64,000 bases of DNA from an uncultured Aquabacterium sp. (GTDB lineage: Bacteria; Pseudomonadota; Gammaproteobacteria; Burkholderiales; Burkholderiaceae_C): positions 1 to 64,000 of the forward strand of contig NZ_CAJYGK010000159.1 in assembly GCF_913773725.1 (NCBI RefSeq), in the 5' to 3' direction. Both the position numbers and the translations under genes were made by a program. How positions within the stretch are numbered: position 1 is the first letter of the stretch; the number at the start of each line of letters is the position of its first letter. Positions 55,666 to 64,000 of the stretch are shown piece after piece. Under the pieces are notes generated by a model. That model saw only the letters and a list, made by a program, of their open reading frames with translations, searched no databases and was not told the DNA's origin.

Positions 55666-56382
55666 TCAGCGCCCCGGCTGGGTGGCTGCCCGGGCGGCTT
55701 CGGTCGCCAGCGGCGTGGCGTTGCGCGCCAGGATGTTGGAGAACTCTTCGATGAAGGACTCCATCTGGATCGCGATGCGGTCGATGTCGCGCGCGAAGCG
55801 GTTGTAGGCCAGCACCGCAGGAATGGCGGCAAACAGGCCAATGGCCGTGGCCACCAGCGCCTCGGCAATGCCGGGGGCCACCGTGGCCAGCGTCACCTGC
55901 TGCAGGTTGGACAGGCCGGTGAACGCGTGCATGATCCCCCAGACGGTGCCGAACAGGCCGATGTAGGGCGACACCGAGCCCACCGAGCCCAGGAAGTCCA
56001 GGCGCGACTCGATCAGGTCCATCTCGCGCTGGAAGCTGGCGCGCATGGCACGGCGGGCGCCATCCAGCAGGGTCGGCACATCGGCCACGCGGCGCTCGCG
56101 CAGTTTCATGAACTCGCGCATGCCGGACGCGAAGATGCGCTCCTGGGGGGAAGGCGGGCCGTCGCCCCGGGTGGCGTCCTGAAAGAGTTCCTGCAGGGTG
56201 CGGCCCGCCCAGAACTCGCGGTCGAAGCTCTCGTTGTCCTGGCGGATGCGCTTGAGGCCGATCAGCTTGCCGAAGATGATGCTCCAGCTGGCCAGCGACA
56301 CCGCCAGCAGGATGGCCATCACGATCTGCACCACGATGCTGGCGTGCAGGATCAGGGTGATGATGGACAGGTCTTGGTTCAT
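55666..56382 (-). CDS. tolQ: TolQ, motor subunit
   Basis: 238 aa from ATG 56382; the longer frame is not supported. Three membrane helices of the MotA/TolQ/ExbB fold, with the conserved SPYIGLFGTVWGIMHAFTGL and TLATVAPGIAEALVATAIGLFAAIPAVLAYNRF stretches that line the channel. It is encoded 32 nt after ybgC, so ybgC-tolQ-tolR-tolA are one operon. Confidence 0.95.
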   Translation of the reverse strand: MNQDLSIITLILHASIVVQIVMAILLAVSLASWSIIFGKLIGLKRIRQDNESFDREFWAGRTLQELFQDATRGDGPPSPQERIFASGMREFMKLRERRVADVPTLLDGARRAMRASFQREMDLIESRLDFLGSVGSVSPYIGLFGTVWGIMHAFTGLSNLQQVTLATVAPGIAEALVATAIGLFAAIPAVLAYNRFARDIDRIAIQMESFIEEFSNILARNATPLATEAARAATQPGR

Positions 56383-56414
56383 GGGCTCTCGGGCTTTCTT
56401 GGAAGGGGCACGAA

Positions 56415-56948
56415 TCAGACGGGATGACGACGAGCCGGCACGGCGGGCTCGGGCGATGCGGCAGCCGGCGGCATGGCCGCGGGCAACACGGCCAGGATCC
56501 GGGCCGGGATGCGGGCAGGGCGGAAGGCGCCCTCCCCGGCTTGAGCACCGGCCACGGGCTGCACCCAGCCGATCCGGATGCGCCCCTGGCAGAGCAGGGT
56601 CGCGTCGCGCCACACCGCCTGCTCGAACAGCACGGACGCACGCCCCACCTCGTGAACGGTCACGGTGACGGTCAATGCGTCGTCCAGTCGGGCCGGCTGC
56701 AGGTAGCGCAGTTGCGTGTCGCTGACGACGAACATGCCCTCGCCGCTGCGCCGCATGCCTTCCTGGCTGAAGCCCAGCGTGCGCAGCCACTCGGTGCGGG
56801 CCCGCTCCATGAACTTCAGGTAATTGCCATAGAAGACGATGCCGCCCGCGTCGGTGTCTTCCCAGTAGACACGCAGGCCCAGCCGGTGGTGGCAGGGCGG
56901 GATGGCGGGGTCGATGCTCGGCGGCACAGGCTCGGTCGTCGTGCTCAT
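56415..56948 (-). CDS. ybgC: Tol-Pal-associated acyl-CoA thioesterase YbgC
   Basis: 177 aa from ATG 56948. Hotdog 4-hydroxybenzoyl-CoA thioesterase fold: VYWEDTDAGGIVFYGNYLKFMERARTEWL contains the catalytic Asp, followed by VVSDTQLRYLQPARLDDALTVT. It is usually the first gene of the tol operon; the enzyme acts on short-chain acyl-CoAs or acyl carrier protein and is not required for Tol function. A Pro/Ala-rich tail of about 45 residues follows the domain. Confidence 0.93.
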   Translation of the reverse strand: MSTTTEPVPPSIDPAIPPCHHRLGLRVYWEDTDAGGIVFYGNYLKFMERARTEWLRTLGFSQEGMRRSGEGMFVVSDTQLRYLQPARLDDALTVTVTVHEVGRASVLFEQAVWRDATLLCQGRIRIGWVQPVAGAQAGEGAFRPARIPARILAVLPAAMPPAAASPEPAVPARRHPV

Positions 56949-57041
56949 CCCCCGATTATCCCCGCCCCTGCGGCCGGCGCCGGTGCGATCCGCGCAAAGT
57001 CGGGTGAAGCGATGCCCTCGATCCAGGGCCGCACCCACCGC

Positions 57042-57530
57042 TCAGAGCAGATCCGGCCCCTGGACGGCAAGCAGCGTCACCTGAAACTCGCCCTCGCGCT
57101 CACGGCCGCGCAGCCACCAGACGGCGCCCTTGCGGATGGACCAGGGCTGGTCCTGCCCTGTGAGCAGGCGGGCGGCCAGCAGGCCCAACGTGGGCTGATG
57201 GCCCACCAGCAGCACCGGCTCGCGGGAACGCGGCCAGCGCGCGGCCTTGAGCAGGTCGTCGACCGAGGCCTGGGGGTCGATCGAGGGCACGGTACGCACC
57301 TCCCGGCCCAGGGCCTGCGCGGTCTGGCGGGTGCGAACGGCCGGACTCACCAGCACCTTCGCCCCGGCGCTCAGGCGCTGGTTCAGCCAGGCGGCCATGC
57401 GCTCGGCCTGCCGTTCGCCCTTGAGCGTCAGCGGCCGTGCCAGGTCGGCGGCGTGGACATGAGGGGGCTCGCCCTCGACGGGCTCGGGCAGGGTCACGGC
57501 CTGGGCGTGGCGCCAGAGGATGAGGTCCAT
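57042..57530 (-). CDS. sixA: SixA-type histidine phosphatase
   Basis: 162 aa with the phospho-His motif in LILWRHAQA (catalytic His8) and the second catalytic His in VLLVGHQPTLGLL; SPAVRTRQTAQAL supplies phosphate-binding Arg. The fold is that of SixA, which dephosphorylates phospho-His of ArcB-type HPt domains. An excellent ribosome site AAGGAG is five bases upstream. It lies 18 nt after ppk, so the two are co-transcribed. Confidence 0.9.
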   Translation of the reverse strand: MDLILWRHAQAVTLPEPVEGEPPHVHAADLARPLTLKGERQAERMAAWLNQRLSAGAKVLVSPAVRTRQTAQALGREVRTVPSIDPQASVDDLLKAARWPRSREPVLLVGHQPTLGLLAARLLTGQDQPWSIRKGAVWWLRGREREGEFQVTLLAVQGPDLL

Positions 57531-57548
57531 GTCGGCTCCTTGATCGGA

Positions 57549-59597
57549 TCAGACGGCGGCCTGATGCAGGGCCATCAACGCCAGTTGGGCGCTGGGCCCA
57601 TCCGTACCGGCGCGGCTGTAACGGCCATCACTGTGCTGGACCCAGGCATCCCGCGCATCGTGCAAATAGGGTACCAGGCACTCGTCGATGGCCCGCTGGC
57701 GCAGCACCGGGTCACGCACGGGCCAGGCCACCTCGATGCGCCGGGTCATGTTGCGGTTCATCCAGTCGGCGCTCGACAGGTACAGGGCTTCGTCGAAATC
57801 CGACGGCCCCCAGCGGAAGTAGAGGACCCGCGTGTGCTCCAGCAGGCGCCCCACGACCGAGCGCACGCGGATGCGGTCGGTCACGCCCGCCAGCCCCGGC
57901 GGCAGGATGCAGGCGCCGCGCACGATGAGGTCGATTTCGGCGCCCGCCTGACCGGCTTCGACCAGGGCACGCACCAGGGGCTCGTCGGTGAGCGAATTGC
58001 ACTTGACGACGATGCGGGCCGGCTTGCCGGCCTGTGCGGCCTCGGCCACCCGCTCGATGAGGCGCAGGAACTGGCTCTGCATGGCGAACGGGGCCAGCAG
58101 CAGGTGGCGCGGCGGCTTGAGCTGAGTCAGGCTGGCCAGCTGCTGGAACACCATGTCCACGTCGGCCGTCAACTCGGGGTTGCTGGTCAGGTAGCCGACG
58201 TCGGTGTACAGCCGGGCCGTCTTGGGGTTGTAGTTGCCGGTCGACAGGTGGGCATAGCGGCGCAGGCGGGCCCCCTCGCGCCGCGTGACCAGCATCATCT
58301 TGCCGTGGGTCTTGAGGCCGACGATGCCGTACACCACCTGCGCGCCCAGGGCCTCGAGCCGCTCTGCCCAGTTGATGTTGGCCTCTTCGTCAAAGCGGGC
58401 CTTGAGCTCGACGACCGCCAGCACCTCCTTGCCGCGGCGCAGGGCCTCGAGCAGCAACTCCATCAGCACCGACTCGCTGCCGGTGCGGTAGATGGTCTGC
58501 TTGATGGCGAGCACGTCCGGATCGTGCACCGCCTGCCGCAGGAAGTCCACCACGGCGTCGAAGGACTCGAAGGGGTGATGCAGCATCACATCGTGATGGC
58601 GAAGGTGCTGGAACACCCCCTCCTCGCGCGGCAGCCCGACCGGCCAGCCGGGCTCGTGCGGGAAGAAGCGCAAGGCGTCGCCATCCACCTGATCGATCAG
58701 CTGCGTCAGGCGCACCAGGTTCACCGGGCCGTTGACCTTGAACAGGGCCTGCGGCGTGAGCCCGAATTGCTCCAGCAGGAAATCGCACAGGTCGGCCGGA
58801 CAGCTGCGCACCACTTCCAGGCGCACCGCCTGTCCGAACTGACGGGTGCTCATCTTCGAGCGCAGCGCCTGACGCAGGTCGGTGGTGTCGTCCTCGTCGA
58901 CGTCAATGTCCGAATCACGGGTGACCCGGAACTGAGAGAACGCCTCGATCTCGCGCCCCGGGAACAGCTCCTCAAGGTGGGCGCGGATGACGCTGGACAG
59001 CAGCACGAAGCACTGCTGCCCGCCCGAAACGGCATCGGGCAGACGGATGACACGCGGCAGCACGCGCGGAATGCGCACGATGGCGATGTCGTTGTCGCGG
59101 CCGAAGGCATCGCGCCCGCCCAGGCGGACGATGAAATTCAGCGACTTGTTCGCGACCTGGGGGAAAGGATGCGCCGGATCCAGCCCGATGGGCACCAGCA
59201 GCGGGCGCACCTGACGCCGGAAGAAATCGGCCACCCACTCACGCTGGGGCGCATTGCGATCGGCGTGGTTGAGGATGTGGATGTCGGCCTGGCGCAGCAA
59301 CGGGCCCAGCACATGGTTGAACAGGTGGTACTGCTCTTCCACCAGCTGATGCGACGCTTGGGCGACATCTTCCAGATAAGCCCGGTCGATGCCAGTGCCG
59401 ACGGTGCGTGAGGCTTCCAGCACGTCCGCATAGCGCACCTCGAAGAACTCGTCGAGGTTGGCCGACACGATGCAGACGTAACGCAGGCGCTCGAGCAGAG
59501 GGACGTCGTCGCGCTCGGCTTGCGCCAGCACGCGACGGTTGAATTCCAGAATCGCCTGTTCGCGGCTCAACAACTTCAAACGCGGGCTGCCTGACAC
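57549..59597 (-). CDS. ppk: Polyphosphate kinase
   Basis: 682 aa from GTG 59597, which has AAAAGG nine bases upstream and fits the family N-terminus (LLSREQAILEFNRRVLAQAE). A GTG at 59639 would add 14 residues but leave almost no leader after the predicted start near 59647. The enzyme polymerises ATP gamma-phosphate into polyphosphate. The phospho-His region GLKTHGKMMLV, YAHLSTGNYNPKTARLYTD and SANLDEFFEVR are conserved. A PHO box lies upstream, so induction by phosphate starvation is predicted. Confidence 0.93.
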   Translation of the reverse strand: MSGSPRLKLLSREQAILEFNRRVLAQAERDDVPLLERLRYVCIVSANLDEFFEVRYADVLEASRTVGTGIDRAYLEDVAQASHQLVEEQYHLFNHVLGPLLRQADIHILNHADRNAPQREWVADFFRRQVRPLLVPIGLDPAHPFPQVANKSLNFIVRLGGRDAFGRDNDIAIVRIPRVLPRVIRLPDAVSGGQQCFVLLSSVIRAHLEELFPGREIEAFSQFRVTRDSDIDVDEDDTTDLRQALRSKMSTRQFGQAVRLEVVRSCPADLCDFLLEQFGLTPQALFKVNGPVNLVRLTQLIDQVDGDALRFFPHEPGWPVGLPREEGVFQHLRHHDVMLHHPFESFDAVVDFLRQAVHDPDVLAIKQTIYRTGSESVLMELLLEALRRGKEVLAVVELKARFDEEANINWAERLEALGAQVVYGIVGLKTHGKMMLVTRREGARLRRYAHLSTGNYNPKTARLYTDVGYLTSNPELTADVDMVFQQLASLTQLKPPRHLLLAPFAMQSQFLRLIERVAEAAQAGKPARIVVKCNSLTDEPLVRALVEAGQAGAEIDLIVRGACILPPGLAGVTDRIRVRSVVGRLLEHTRVLYFRWGPSDFDEALYLSSADWMNRNMTRRIEVAWPVRDPVLRQRAIDECLVPYLHDARDAWVQHSDGRYSRAGTDGPSAQLALMALHQAAV

Positions 59598-59653
59598 CTG
59601 TGTGGACCTTTTGATTCTCTTGACTGCAAGCGCGAACACAACGCGCCCGCTTC

Positions 59654-59699
59654 ATCTTAGAGGCGAGATCCTTTCATCTTGATGACAGTTCCGTGACAT
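59654..59699 (-). promoter_or_regulatory. PHO box and promoter of ppk
   Basis: Minus-strand half-sites ATGTCAC (59699-59693), CTGTCAT (59688-59682) and a weaker ATGAAAG (59677-59671) repeat with 4-nt gaps (11-bp period), as in PhoB-binding PHO boxes. Eleven bp further is TAAGAT (59659-59654) as -10. No good -35 is present, as expected for an activator-dependent promoter. Confidence 0.7.
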
Positions 59700-59703
59700 G
59701 CGG

Positions 59704-59749
59704 AAAAACCTGCGTCCAGCCGGCACGCTCATGCACTGAGCCAGGCTGG
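59704..59749 (-). terminator. Probable intrinsic terminator of polA
   Basis: CCAGCC/GGCTGG (59716-59721, 59744-59749) with an inner stem GCTCA/TGAGC (59727-59731, 59737-59741); on the minus strand it is followed after 7 nt by TTTTT (complement of 59704-59708). It lies 19 nt beyond the polA stop and separates polA from ppk. Confidence 0.5.
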
Positions 59750-59767
59750 CCGAGCTGACTCATGCGG

Positions 59768-62632
59768 TCAGTGGGCGGCCTCCCAGTTCGGGCCTGACCC
59801 GACCTCGGCCAGCAGCGGCACACGCAACTCGGCCACCGCCGCCATCATGGCGGGCACCTCGCGACGCACCCATTCCAGCTCGTCCTCGGGCACCTGGAAG
59901 ACCAGTTCATCATGCACCTGCATGATCATCAGCGTGGCCTTGCCTTCGGCGTCCAGCCGGTCCTGGATGGCGACCATGGCCAGCTTGATGAGGTCGGCGG
60001 CCGTGCCCTGCATCGGCGCGTTGATGGCGGCGCGCTCGGCCGCGGCACGCAGGGGGCCGTTGCCGCTGTTGATCTCGGGCAGCCACAGGCGGCGGCCGAA
60101 CACGGTCTCGACATAGCCCTGGTCCTTGGCCTGCAGGCGGGTGTCGTCCATGTAACGTTTGACGCCCGGATAGCGCAGGAAGTAGCGCTCGATGTAGGCC
60201 GTGGCCGCGCTGCGCTCGATCCCCAGGTTGGAAGCCAGGCCGAAGGCACTCATGCCGTAGATCAGGCCGAAGTTGATGACCTTGGCGTAGCGGCGCTGCT
60301 CGCTGGTGACCGCATCGGGCGTGACGCCGAAGATCTCGGCCGCGGTGGCGCGGTGCACGTCCATGCCTTCGGCAAAGGCCTTCAGCAGGTTCTCGTCCTG
60401 AGAGATGTGGGCCATGATGCGCAGCTCGATCTGGGAGTAGTCGGCACTGACGATGACATGGCCCGGCGGGGCGACAAAGGCCTCGCGGATGCGGCGACCT
60501 TCGGCCGTGCGCACCGGGATGTTCTGCAGATTGGGCTCGTTGCTGGAGAGCCGGCCGGTGACGGCCACGGCCTGCGCGTAGTTGGTGTGCACGCGCCCCG
60601 TCTGCGGGTTGACCATCAGGGGCAGTTTGTCGGTGTAGGTGGACTTGAGCTTGGCCAGGCCACGGTATTCGAGAATGCGGGCCGGCAGCGGGTAGTCCTC
60701 GGCCAGCTTTTCCAGCACCTCTTCGTTGGTAGAGGGGGCACCGGTGGCCGTCTTCTTGATGACGGGCAGGCCCTGCTTGACGAACAGGATTTCGCCCAGT
60801 TGCTTGGGCGAGCCCAGGTTGAAAGGCCGCCCAGCCAGTTCGTAGGCCGCCTGCTCCAGCGCCACAATGCGCTCGGCCAGTTCATGGCTCTGCTTCTGCA
60901 GCAAGGCGGCGTCGATCAGCACGCCATTGCGCTCGATGCGCTGCAGCACGCGCGAGGTGGCCAGCTCGAAGCGCTGGTAGATGTCCTGGAGACGGGGCTC
61001 GGCCTGCAGGCGGGGCCACAGCGTCTGGTGAACGTGCAGCGTCAGGTCGCTGTCTTCGCACGAATACTGGGCCGCGCGGTCGACCGCCACCTGGGCGAAC
61101 GGGATCTGCTGCGCGCCCTTGCCCGCCACGTCTTCATAGCTCAGGCCGCTGCGCTGAACATAGCGCTGGGCCAGGTCGGCCAGGTTGTGCTTGCGGTGCG
61201 CTTCCAGCACATAGCTTTCCAGCATGGTGTCGTGCGCATACCCGCGGATGGCGATGCCGTGGTTGGCCAGCACATGGGTGTCGTACTTGATGTTCTGGCC
61301 CACCTTGGCCTTGCCAGCGTCTTCCAGCCAGGGGCGCAGCCGGGCCAGCACCTCGTCCAGCGGCAACTGGGCGGGGGCGTCGGGGCCTTCGTGACGCAGC
61401 GGGATGTAGCAGGCCTCGCCCACCTTGTCCGAGAAGCTCAGGCCGACGATGCGGGCCTGCATCGGGTCCAGTGAATCGGTCTCGGTGTCGAAGGCGACGA
61501 GTTCGGCCGCGTTCAGGCGGGCCAGCCAGGTGTCGAAGGCAGCCCAGTCCAGCACGGTGTCGTACCGGGTGACCTGCGGCACGTCGGATGCGTCGGGCCC
61601 TTCTGCCTCGCTGCGGCTTGCATCGGCCAGGGCCTCGGTGGGCTCGCCGAACAGGTCGGCGGTGGCGGACGGCGCGGGTGTCTTGCCGCGGGTCGCCGCC
61701 CGGCCCTCGCCTTGCAGTTGCCGCTCGACCTCAGCGCGCGCGGTGCGAAAACCGTAGTGCGTGTAGAAGGCCAGCAGGCCCGCCAGATCGGGGTTGCGGA
61801 AGGCGAGCGCGTCCAGGCCGGGCCAGTCCGGCACATGCCCGGCCAGGTCGCAGTCAAGCTTGACGGTGATGAGGCGGCGACCTTGGGGCAGCCAGTCCAG
61901 CGCCTTGCGCAGGTTCTCGCCTGCCACGCCCTTGATGCTGCCGGCGGCGGCCATCACGTCGTCCAGCGTGCCGTGTTCGGTCAGCCACTTCACGGCGGTC
62001 TTGGGCCCCACTTTCTCGACGCCCGGCACGTTGTCGACGGCATCGCCGATCAGCGTGAGGTAGTCGATGATGCGATCCGGGGGCACGCCGAACTTGGCCA
62101 GCACGCCCGGCTCGTCCAGCACCTCGGGCGGCTTGGCCATGGTGTTGATCAGCGAGACGTGCGGGTTCACCAGCTGGGCCAGGTCCTTGTCGCCGGTGGA
62201 GACCACCACCCGGTGCCCGGATTCGACCGCCACGCGCGCCAGGGTGCCGATGGCGTCGTCGGCCTCGATGCCGGGAACTTCCAGCACAGGCCAGCCCAGC
62301 AGCTTCACCACCTCGTGGATGGGCTCGATCTGCGCACGCAGGTCCTCGGGCATCGAGGGGCGATGCGCCTTGTACTCGGGGTACCACTCGTCGCGGAAGG
62401 TGGGGCCCTTGGCGTCGAACACGCACACCGCGTGCTCGGCCGGGATGTGGTCCCGCAGCCAGCGCAGCATGTTGACGATGCCGTGGATGGCCCCGGTCGG
62501 GACGTTCTCCGGACCGCGGAGGTCCGGCATGGCGTGGAAGGCGCGGTAGAGGTAGCTGGAGCCGTCGACCAGCAGCATCGTGGGCCGCGGGTCGGGCTGG
62601 GAGGAATCGGGGGAGACCGTCGGTGCGTTCAT
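59768..62632 (-). CDS. polA: DNA polymerase I
   Basis: 954 aa, all three domains. The 5' nuclease occupies about 1-290 (LLVDGSSYLYRAFHAMPDL, GIEADDAIGTLARVA, LIGDAVDNVPGVEKVGPKTA). The 3'-5' exonuclease domain (about 375-560) keeps its catalytic residues in FDTETDSLDP and YSCEDSD, so proofreading is likely active. The polymerase domain has VSADYSQIELRIMAH, KVINFGLIYGMSAFGL and QVHDELVFQVP. Functions in Okazaki fragment maturation and repair. Confidence 0.98.
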   Translation of the reverse strand: MNAPTVSPDSSQPDPRPTMLLVDGSSYLYRAFHAMPDLRGPENVPTGAIHGIVNMLRWLRDHIPAEHAVCVFDAKGPTFRDEWYPEYKAHRPSMPEDLRAQIEPIHEVVKLLGWPVLEVPGIEADDAIGTLARVAVESGHRVVVSTGDKDLAQLVNPHVSLINTMAKPPEVLDEPGVLAKFGVPPDRIIDYLTLIGDAVDNVPGVEKVGPKTAVKWLTEHGTLDDVMAAAGSIKGVAGENLRKALDWLPQGRRLITVKLDCDLAGHVPDWPGLDALAFRNPDLAGLLAFYTHYGFRTARAEVERQLQGEGRAATRGKTPAPSATADLFGEPTEALADASRSEAEGPDASDVPQVTRYDTVLDWAAFDTWLARLNAAELVAFDTETDSLDPMQARIVGLSFSDKVGEACYIPLRHEGPDAPAQLPLDEVLARLRPWLEDAGKAKVGQNIKYDTHVLANHGIAIRGYAHDTMLESYVLEAHRKHNLADLAQRYVQRSGLSYEDVAGKGAQQIPFAQVAVDRAAQYSCEDSDLTLHVHQTLWPRLQAEPRLQDIYQRFELATSRVLQRIERNGVLIDAALLQKQSHELAERIVALEQAAYELAGRPFNLGSPKQLGEILFVKQGLPVIKKTATGAPSTNEEVLEKLAEDYPLPARILEYRGLAKLKSTYTDKLPLMVNPQTGRVHTNYAQAVAVTGRLSSNEPNLQNIPVRTAEGRRIREAFVAPPGHVIVSADYSQIELRIMAHISQDENLLKAFAEGMDVHRATAAEIFGVTPDAVTSEQRRYAKVINFGLIYGMSAFGLASNLGIERSAATAYIERYFLRYPGVKRYMDDTRLQAKDQGYVETVFGRRLWLPEINSGNGPLRAAAERAAINAPMQGTAADLIKLAMVAIQDRLDAEGKATLMIMQVHDELVFQVPEDELEWVRREVPAMMAAVAELRVPLLAEVGSGPNWEAAH

Positions 62633-62668
62633 CCCCGCATTGTCGCGTCTGGAAGCGCGCCAGGCGCC

Positions 62669-63283
62669 TCAGAACTCGCCGGACGCGCCGACAGAGAAGA
62701 GGTAATTGCTGCCGCGGCCGTCGATGATGTAGTCGAAGCCGGCCAGCAGGCGCACGTCACGCACCGGCTGATACGACAGCGAGGCGCCCACATAGGGGGC
62801 GGTGCCGTAGCTGCGCTCGTCGGCGCGGGCGCCGCTGGCCAGGGTGAGCTCGCGGTCGGTGCGCTTGCGGGCCACACCCACGCGCAGGTGGTTGGTGATG
62901 CCGTGCAGCAGCTCCACTTCCCAGTTGACGCCGAAGGTCACGGCACGCACGTCGCGGCGCTCGGTCGCCAGGCCGGTGGAGGCCGTCCGGGCGGGATCGT
63001 TGTTGCTTTCGACGGTGCCGAACACGAAGTAATTGATCTCGGCCGCCAGCCCGGGGGTCAGTCGCTTGCCGCCGAACACCTTGCCGCTGAAGGCGGCGCG
63101 GTCGCACTCGGAGCCGCAGTCCCACTGGTGGGCGCCAATGCCGAAGGCGCCGCCGCCATAAATCCCCATGGGTGACGAGGCCGGCGTCAGCCCCTGGGCG
63201 GTCGCCGACAGGCCGAACAGCGACAGGGTCACGGGCAGCAGAAGGGTCTTCGTCAGCAGGCGTGCAGCAGCAGGATGGCGCAT
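62669..63283 (-). CDS. Small outer-membrane beta-barrel protein (OmpW/OmpA-like), unknown role
   Basis: 204 aa from ATG 63283; a GTG at 63325 is less likely. Signal peptide ending SATAQ (about 31 residues). The mature protein alternates short beta strands (MGIYGGGAFGIGAHQW, AAEINYFVFGTVES, VTFGVNWEVELLHG, YVGASLSYQPVRDVRLLAGFDY) and ends in SVGASGEF, the aromatic C-terminus expected for BamA-assembled barrels. Two cysteines (in DCGSECD) may form an extracellular or periplasmic disulfide. About eight strands fit the length. It is divergent from thrB. Confidence 0.75.
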   Translation of the reverse strand: MRHPAAARLLTKTLLLPVTLSLFGLSATAQGLTPASSPMGIYGGGAFGIGAHQWDCGSECDRAAFSGKVFGGKRLTPGLAAEINYFVFGTVESNNDPARTASTGLATERRDVRAVTFGVNWEVELLHGITNHLRVGVARKRTDRELTLASGARADERSYGTAPYVGASLSYQPVRDVRLLAGFDYIIDGRGSNYLFSVGASGEF

Positions 63284-63519
63284 GGTTTCGACAGATGGCA
63301 AGGGTGAGGTGGGCGGATGACGCACGCGGCCGACACGGGCGTCAACACAGTGGAATCGAGTCTGCCATAGGGGCTCCTACAATCCCCTGCTCGACTTCCC
63401 CCGCGCCCTCCGGGTAAACGCCTAGACTTTCAGCACTTCCGCCCCATTTGGTCGGGAAGTGTTCCCCGGTCGGCGAACGCGGGTGCGAGGGCCCTGTTCT
63501 ACCGCTGTCCACTTGTCTC

Positions 63520-64000
63520 ATGGCTGTCTTCACCGAAGTGTCCCCGCAAGAAGCGGCGGGCCTGCTCTCCACGCTGAATCTGGGCACGCTGCAGTCCATG
63601 CAGGGTTGCGCCTCGGGCATCGAGAACACCAACTACTTCGTCAGCACCGACCGCGGCGACTACGTGCTGACCCTGTTCGAACGCCTGAGCTTCGCGCAAC
63701 TGCCCTTCTACCTGAAGCTGATGCACCACCTGGCAGCCCATGGCATTCCGGTTCCGGCGCCGCAATCCGACAGCCAGGGCGAGATCCTGCACACCCTCAA
63801 GGGCAAGCCGGCCGCTGTGGTGACCCGGCTCAAGGGACGCAACCAGCTCAGCCCGCAGGCCGCCGACTGCGCTCAGGTGGGCGCCATGCTGGCCCGCATG
63901 CACCTGGCGGGTGCCGACTACCCGCTGCAGCAGCCCAATCTGCGTGGCCTGTCGTGGTGGACCGAAACGGTGCCCGTGGTGCGGCCGCATCTGACGGCCG
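63520..64000 (+). CDS. thrB: Homoserine kinase (N-terminal part, runs off the window)
   Basis: 160 codons are present, still open at the window end. The sequence begins MAVFTEVSPQEAAGLLSTLN and contains GCASGIENTNYFVSTDRGDYVLTLFE, matching the ThrB of the aminoglycoside-phosphotransferase fold found in Betaproteobacteria rather than the GHMP type. It phosphorylates homoserine in threonine synthesis. The catalytic HxDxxxxN loop would lie beyond the window, so it is not seen. Confidence 0.85.
   Translation, partial: MAVFTEVSPQEAAGLLSTLNLGTLQSMQGCASGIENTNYFVSTDRGDYVLTLFERLSFAQLPFYLKLMHHLAAHGIPVPAPQSDSQGEILHTLKGKPAAVVTRLKGRNQLSPQAADCAQVGAMLARMHLAGADYPLQQPNLRGLSWWTETVPVVRPHLTA

Overview
The window is a high-GC, gene-dense chromosomal segment of a motile betaproteobacterium. 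It most likely belongs to the order Burkholderiales, in the Comamonadaceae/Sphaerotilaceae neighbourhood (Leptothrix, Aquabacterium, Ideonella and relatives). This placement is inferred from gene order: yebC-purD-hemF-nadD-rsfS-rlmH-maf-rng, murJ/rpsT/DUF3579/argD/argF and flhB-flhA-flhF-flhG-fliA. No database comparison was possible. I see no insertion sequence, prophage, CRISPR array or plasmid function; this is core chromosome with a few accessory insertions.

Layout. 0-5.6 kb (+): the tail of an arginase, a complete polar amino-acid ABC importer, a DcaP-like outer-membrane channel, an EamA exporter and a MarC protein; together they look like an amino-acid uptake and use block. 5.7-10.7 kb: a small lipoprotein, then on the minus strand a periplasmic sugar-type binding protein translationally coupled to a large hybrid histidine kinase, and a small disordered protein. 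10.8-11.2 kb: two tRNA-Lys genes (CTT and TTT). 11.2-14.9 kb (-): tolB-pal-cpoB-tcdA. 15-24.4 kb (-): yebC-purD-hemF-nadD-rsfS-rlmH-GT39-maf-SDR-rng, a housekeeping run into which a glycosyltransferase and a Rossmann epimerase-like gene are inserted. 24.6-33 kb: a HerA-like ATPase, a His-rich secreted protein, lplT, alr, a thioesterase, radA and murJ. 33-36.5 kb: rpsT, DUF3579, argD and argF. 36.6-46.1 kb (-): the flagellar regulatory/export run flhB-flhA-flhF-flhG-fliA followed by two chemoreceptors. 46.3-51.3 kb (-): the stress module prkA-yeaH-spoVR. 51.5-57.5 kb (-): a PilB/GspE-type ATPase with a c-di-GMP-binding-like repeat array, and ybgC-tolQ-tolR-tolA. 57-64 kb: sixA, ppk with a PHO box, polA, a small outer-membrane protein and the start of thrB.

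System-level points. The Tol-Pal system is split into two operons about 39 kb apart (tolQRA versus tolB-pal-cpoB), both complete. The most unusual proteins are: an RsfS with a 160-residue histone-H1-like Lys/Ala tail; an FlhG homologue that keeps the FlhF-activating DQAxxLR helix but has lost its Walker A loop; a type IV pilus/type II secretion ATPase with four MshEN-like motifs at an exact 30-residue period; and a LuxPQ/TorTS-like binding-protein plus hybrid-kinase pair whose first receiver domain lacks the phospho-acceptor Asp. Regulatory signals found by eye include a three-half-site PHO box upstream of ppk, a hairpin at the predicted 5' end of the argD transcript, a sigma-28-like promoter upstream of flhB and several clear intrinsic terminators.
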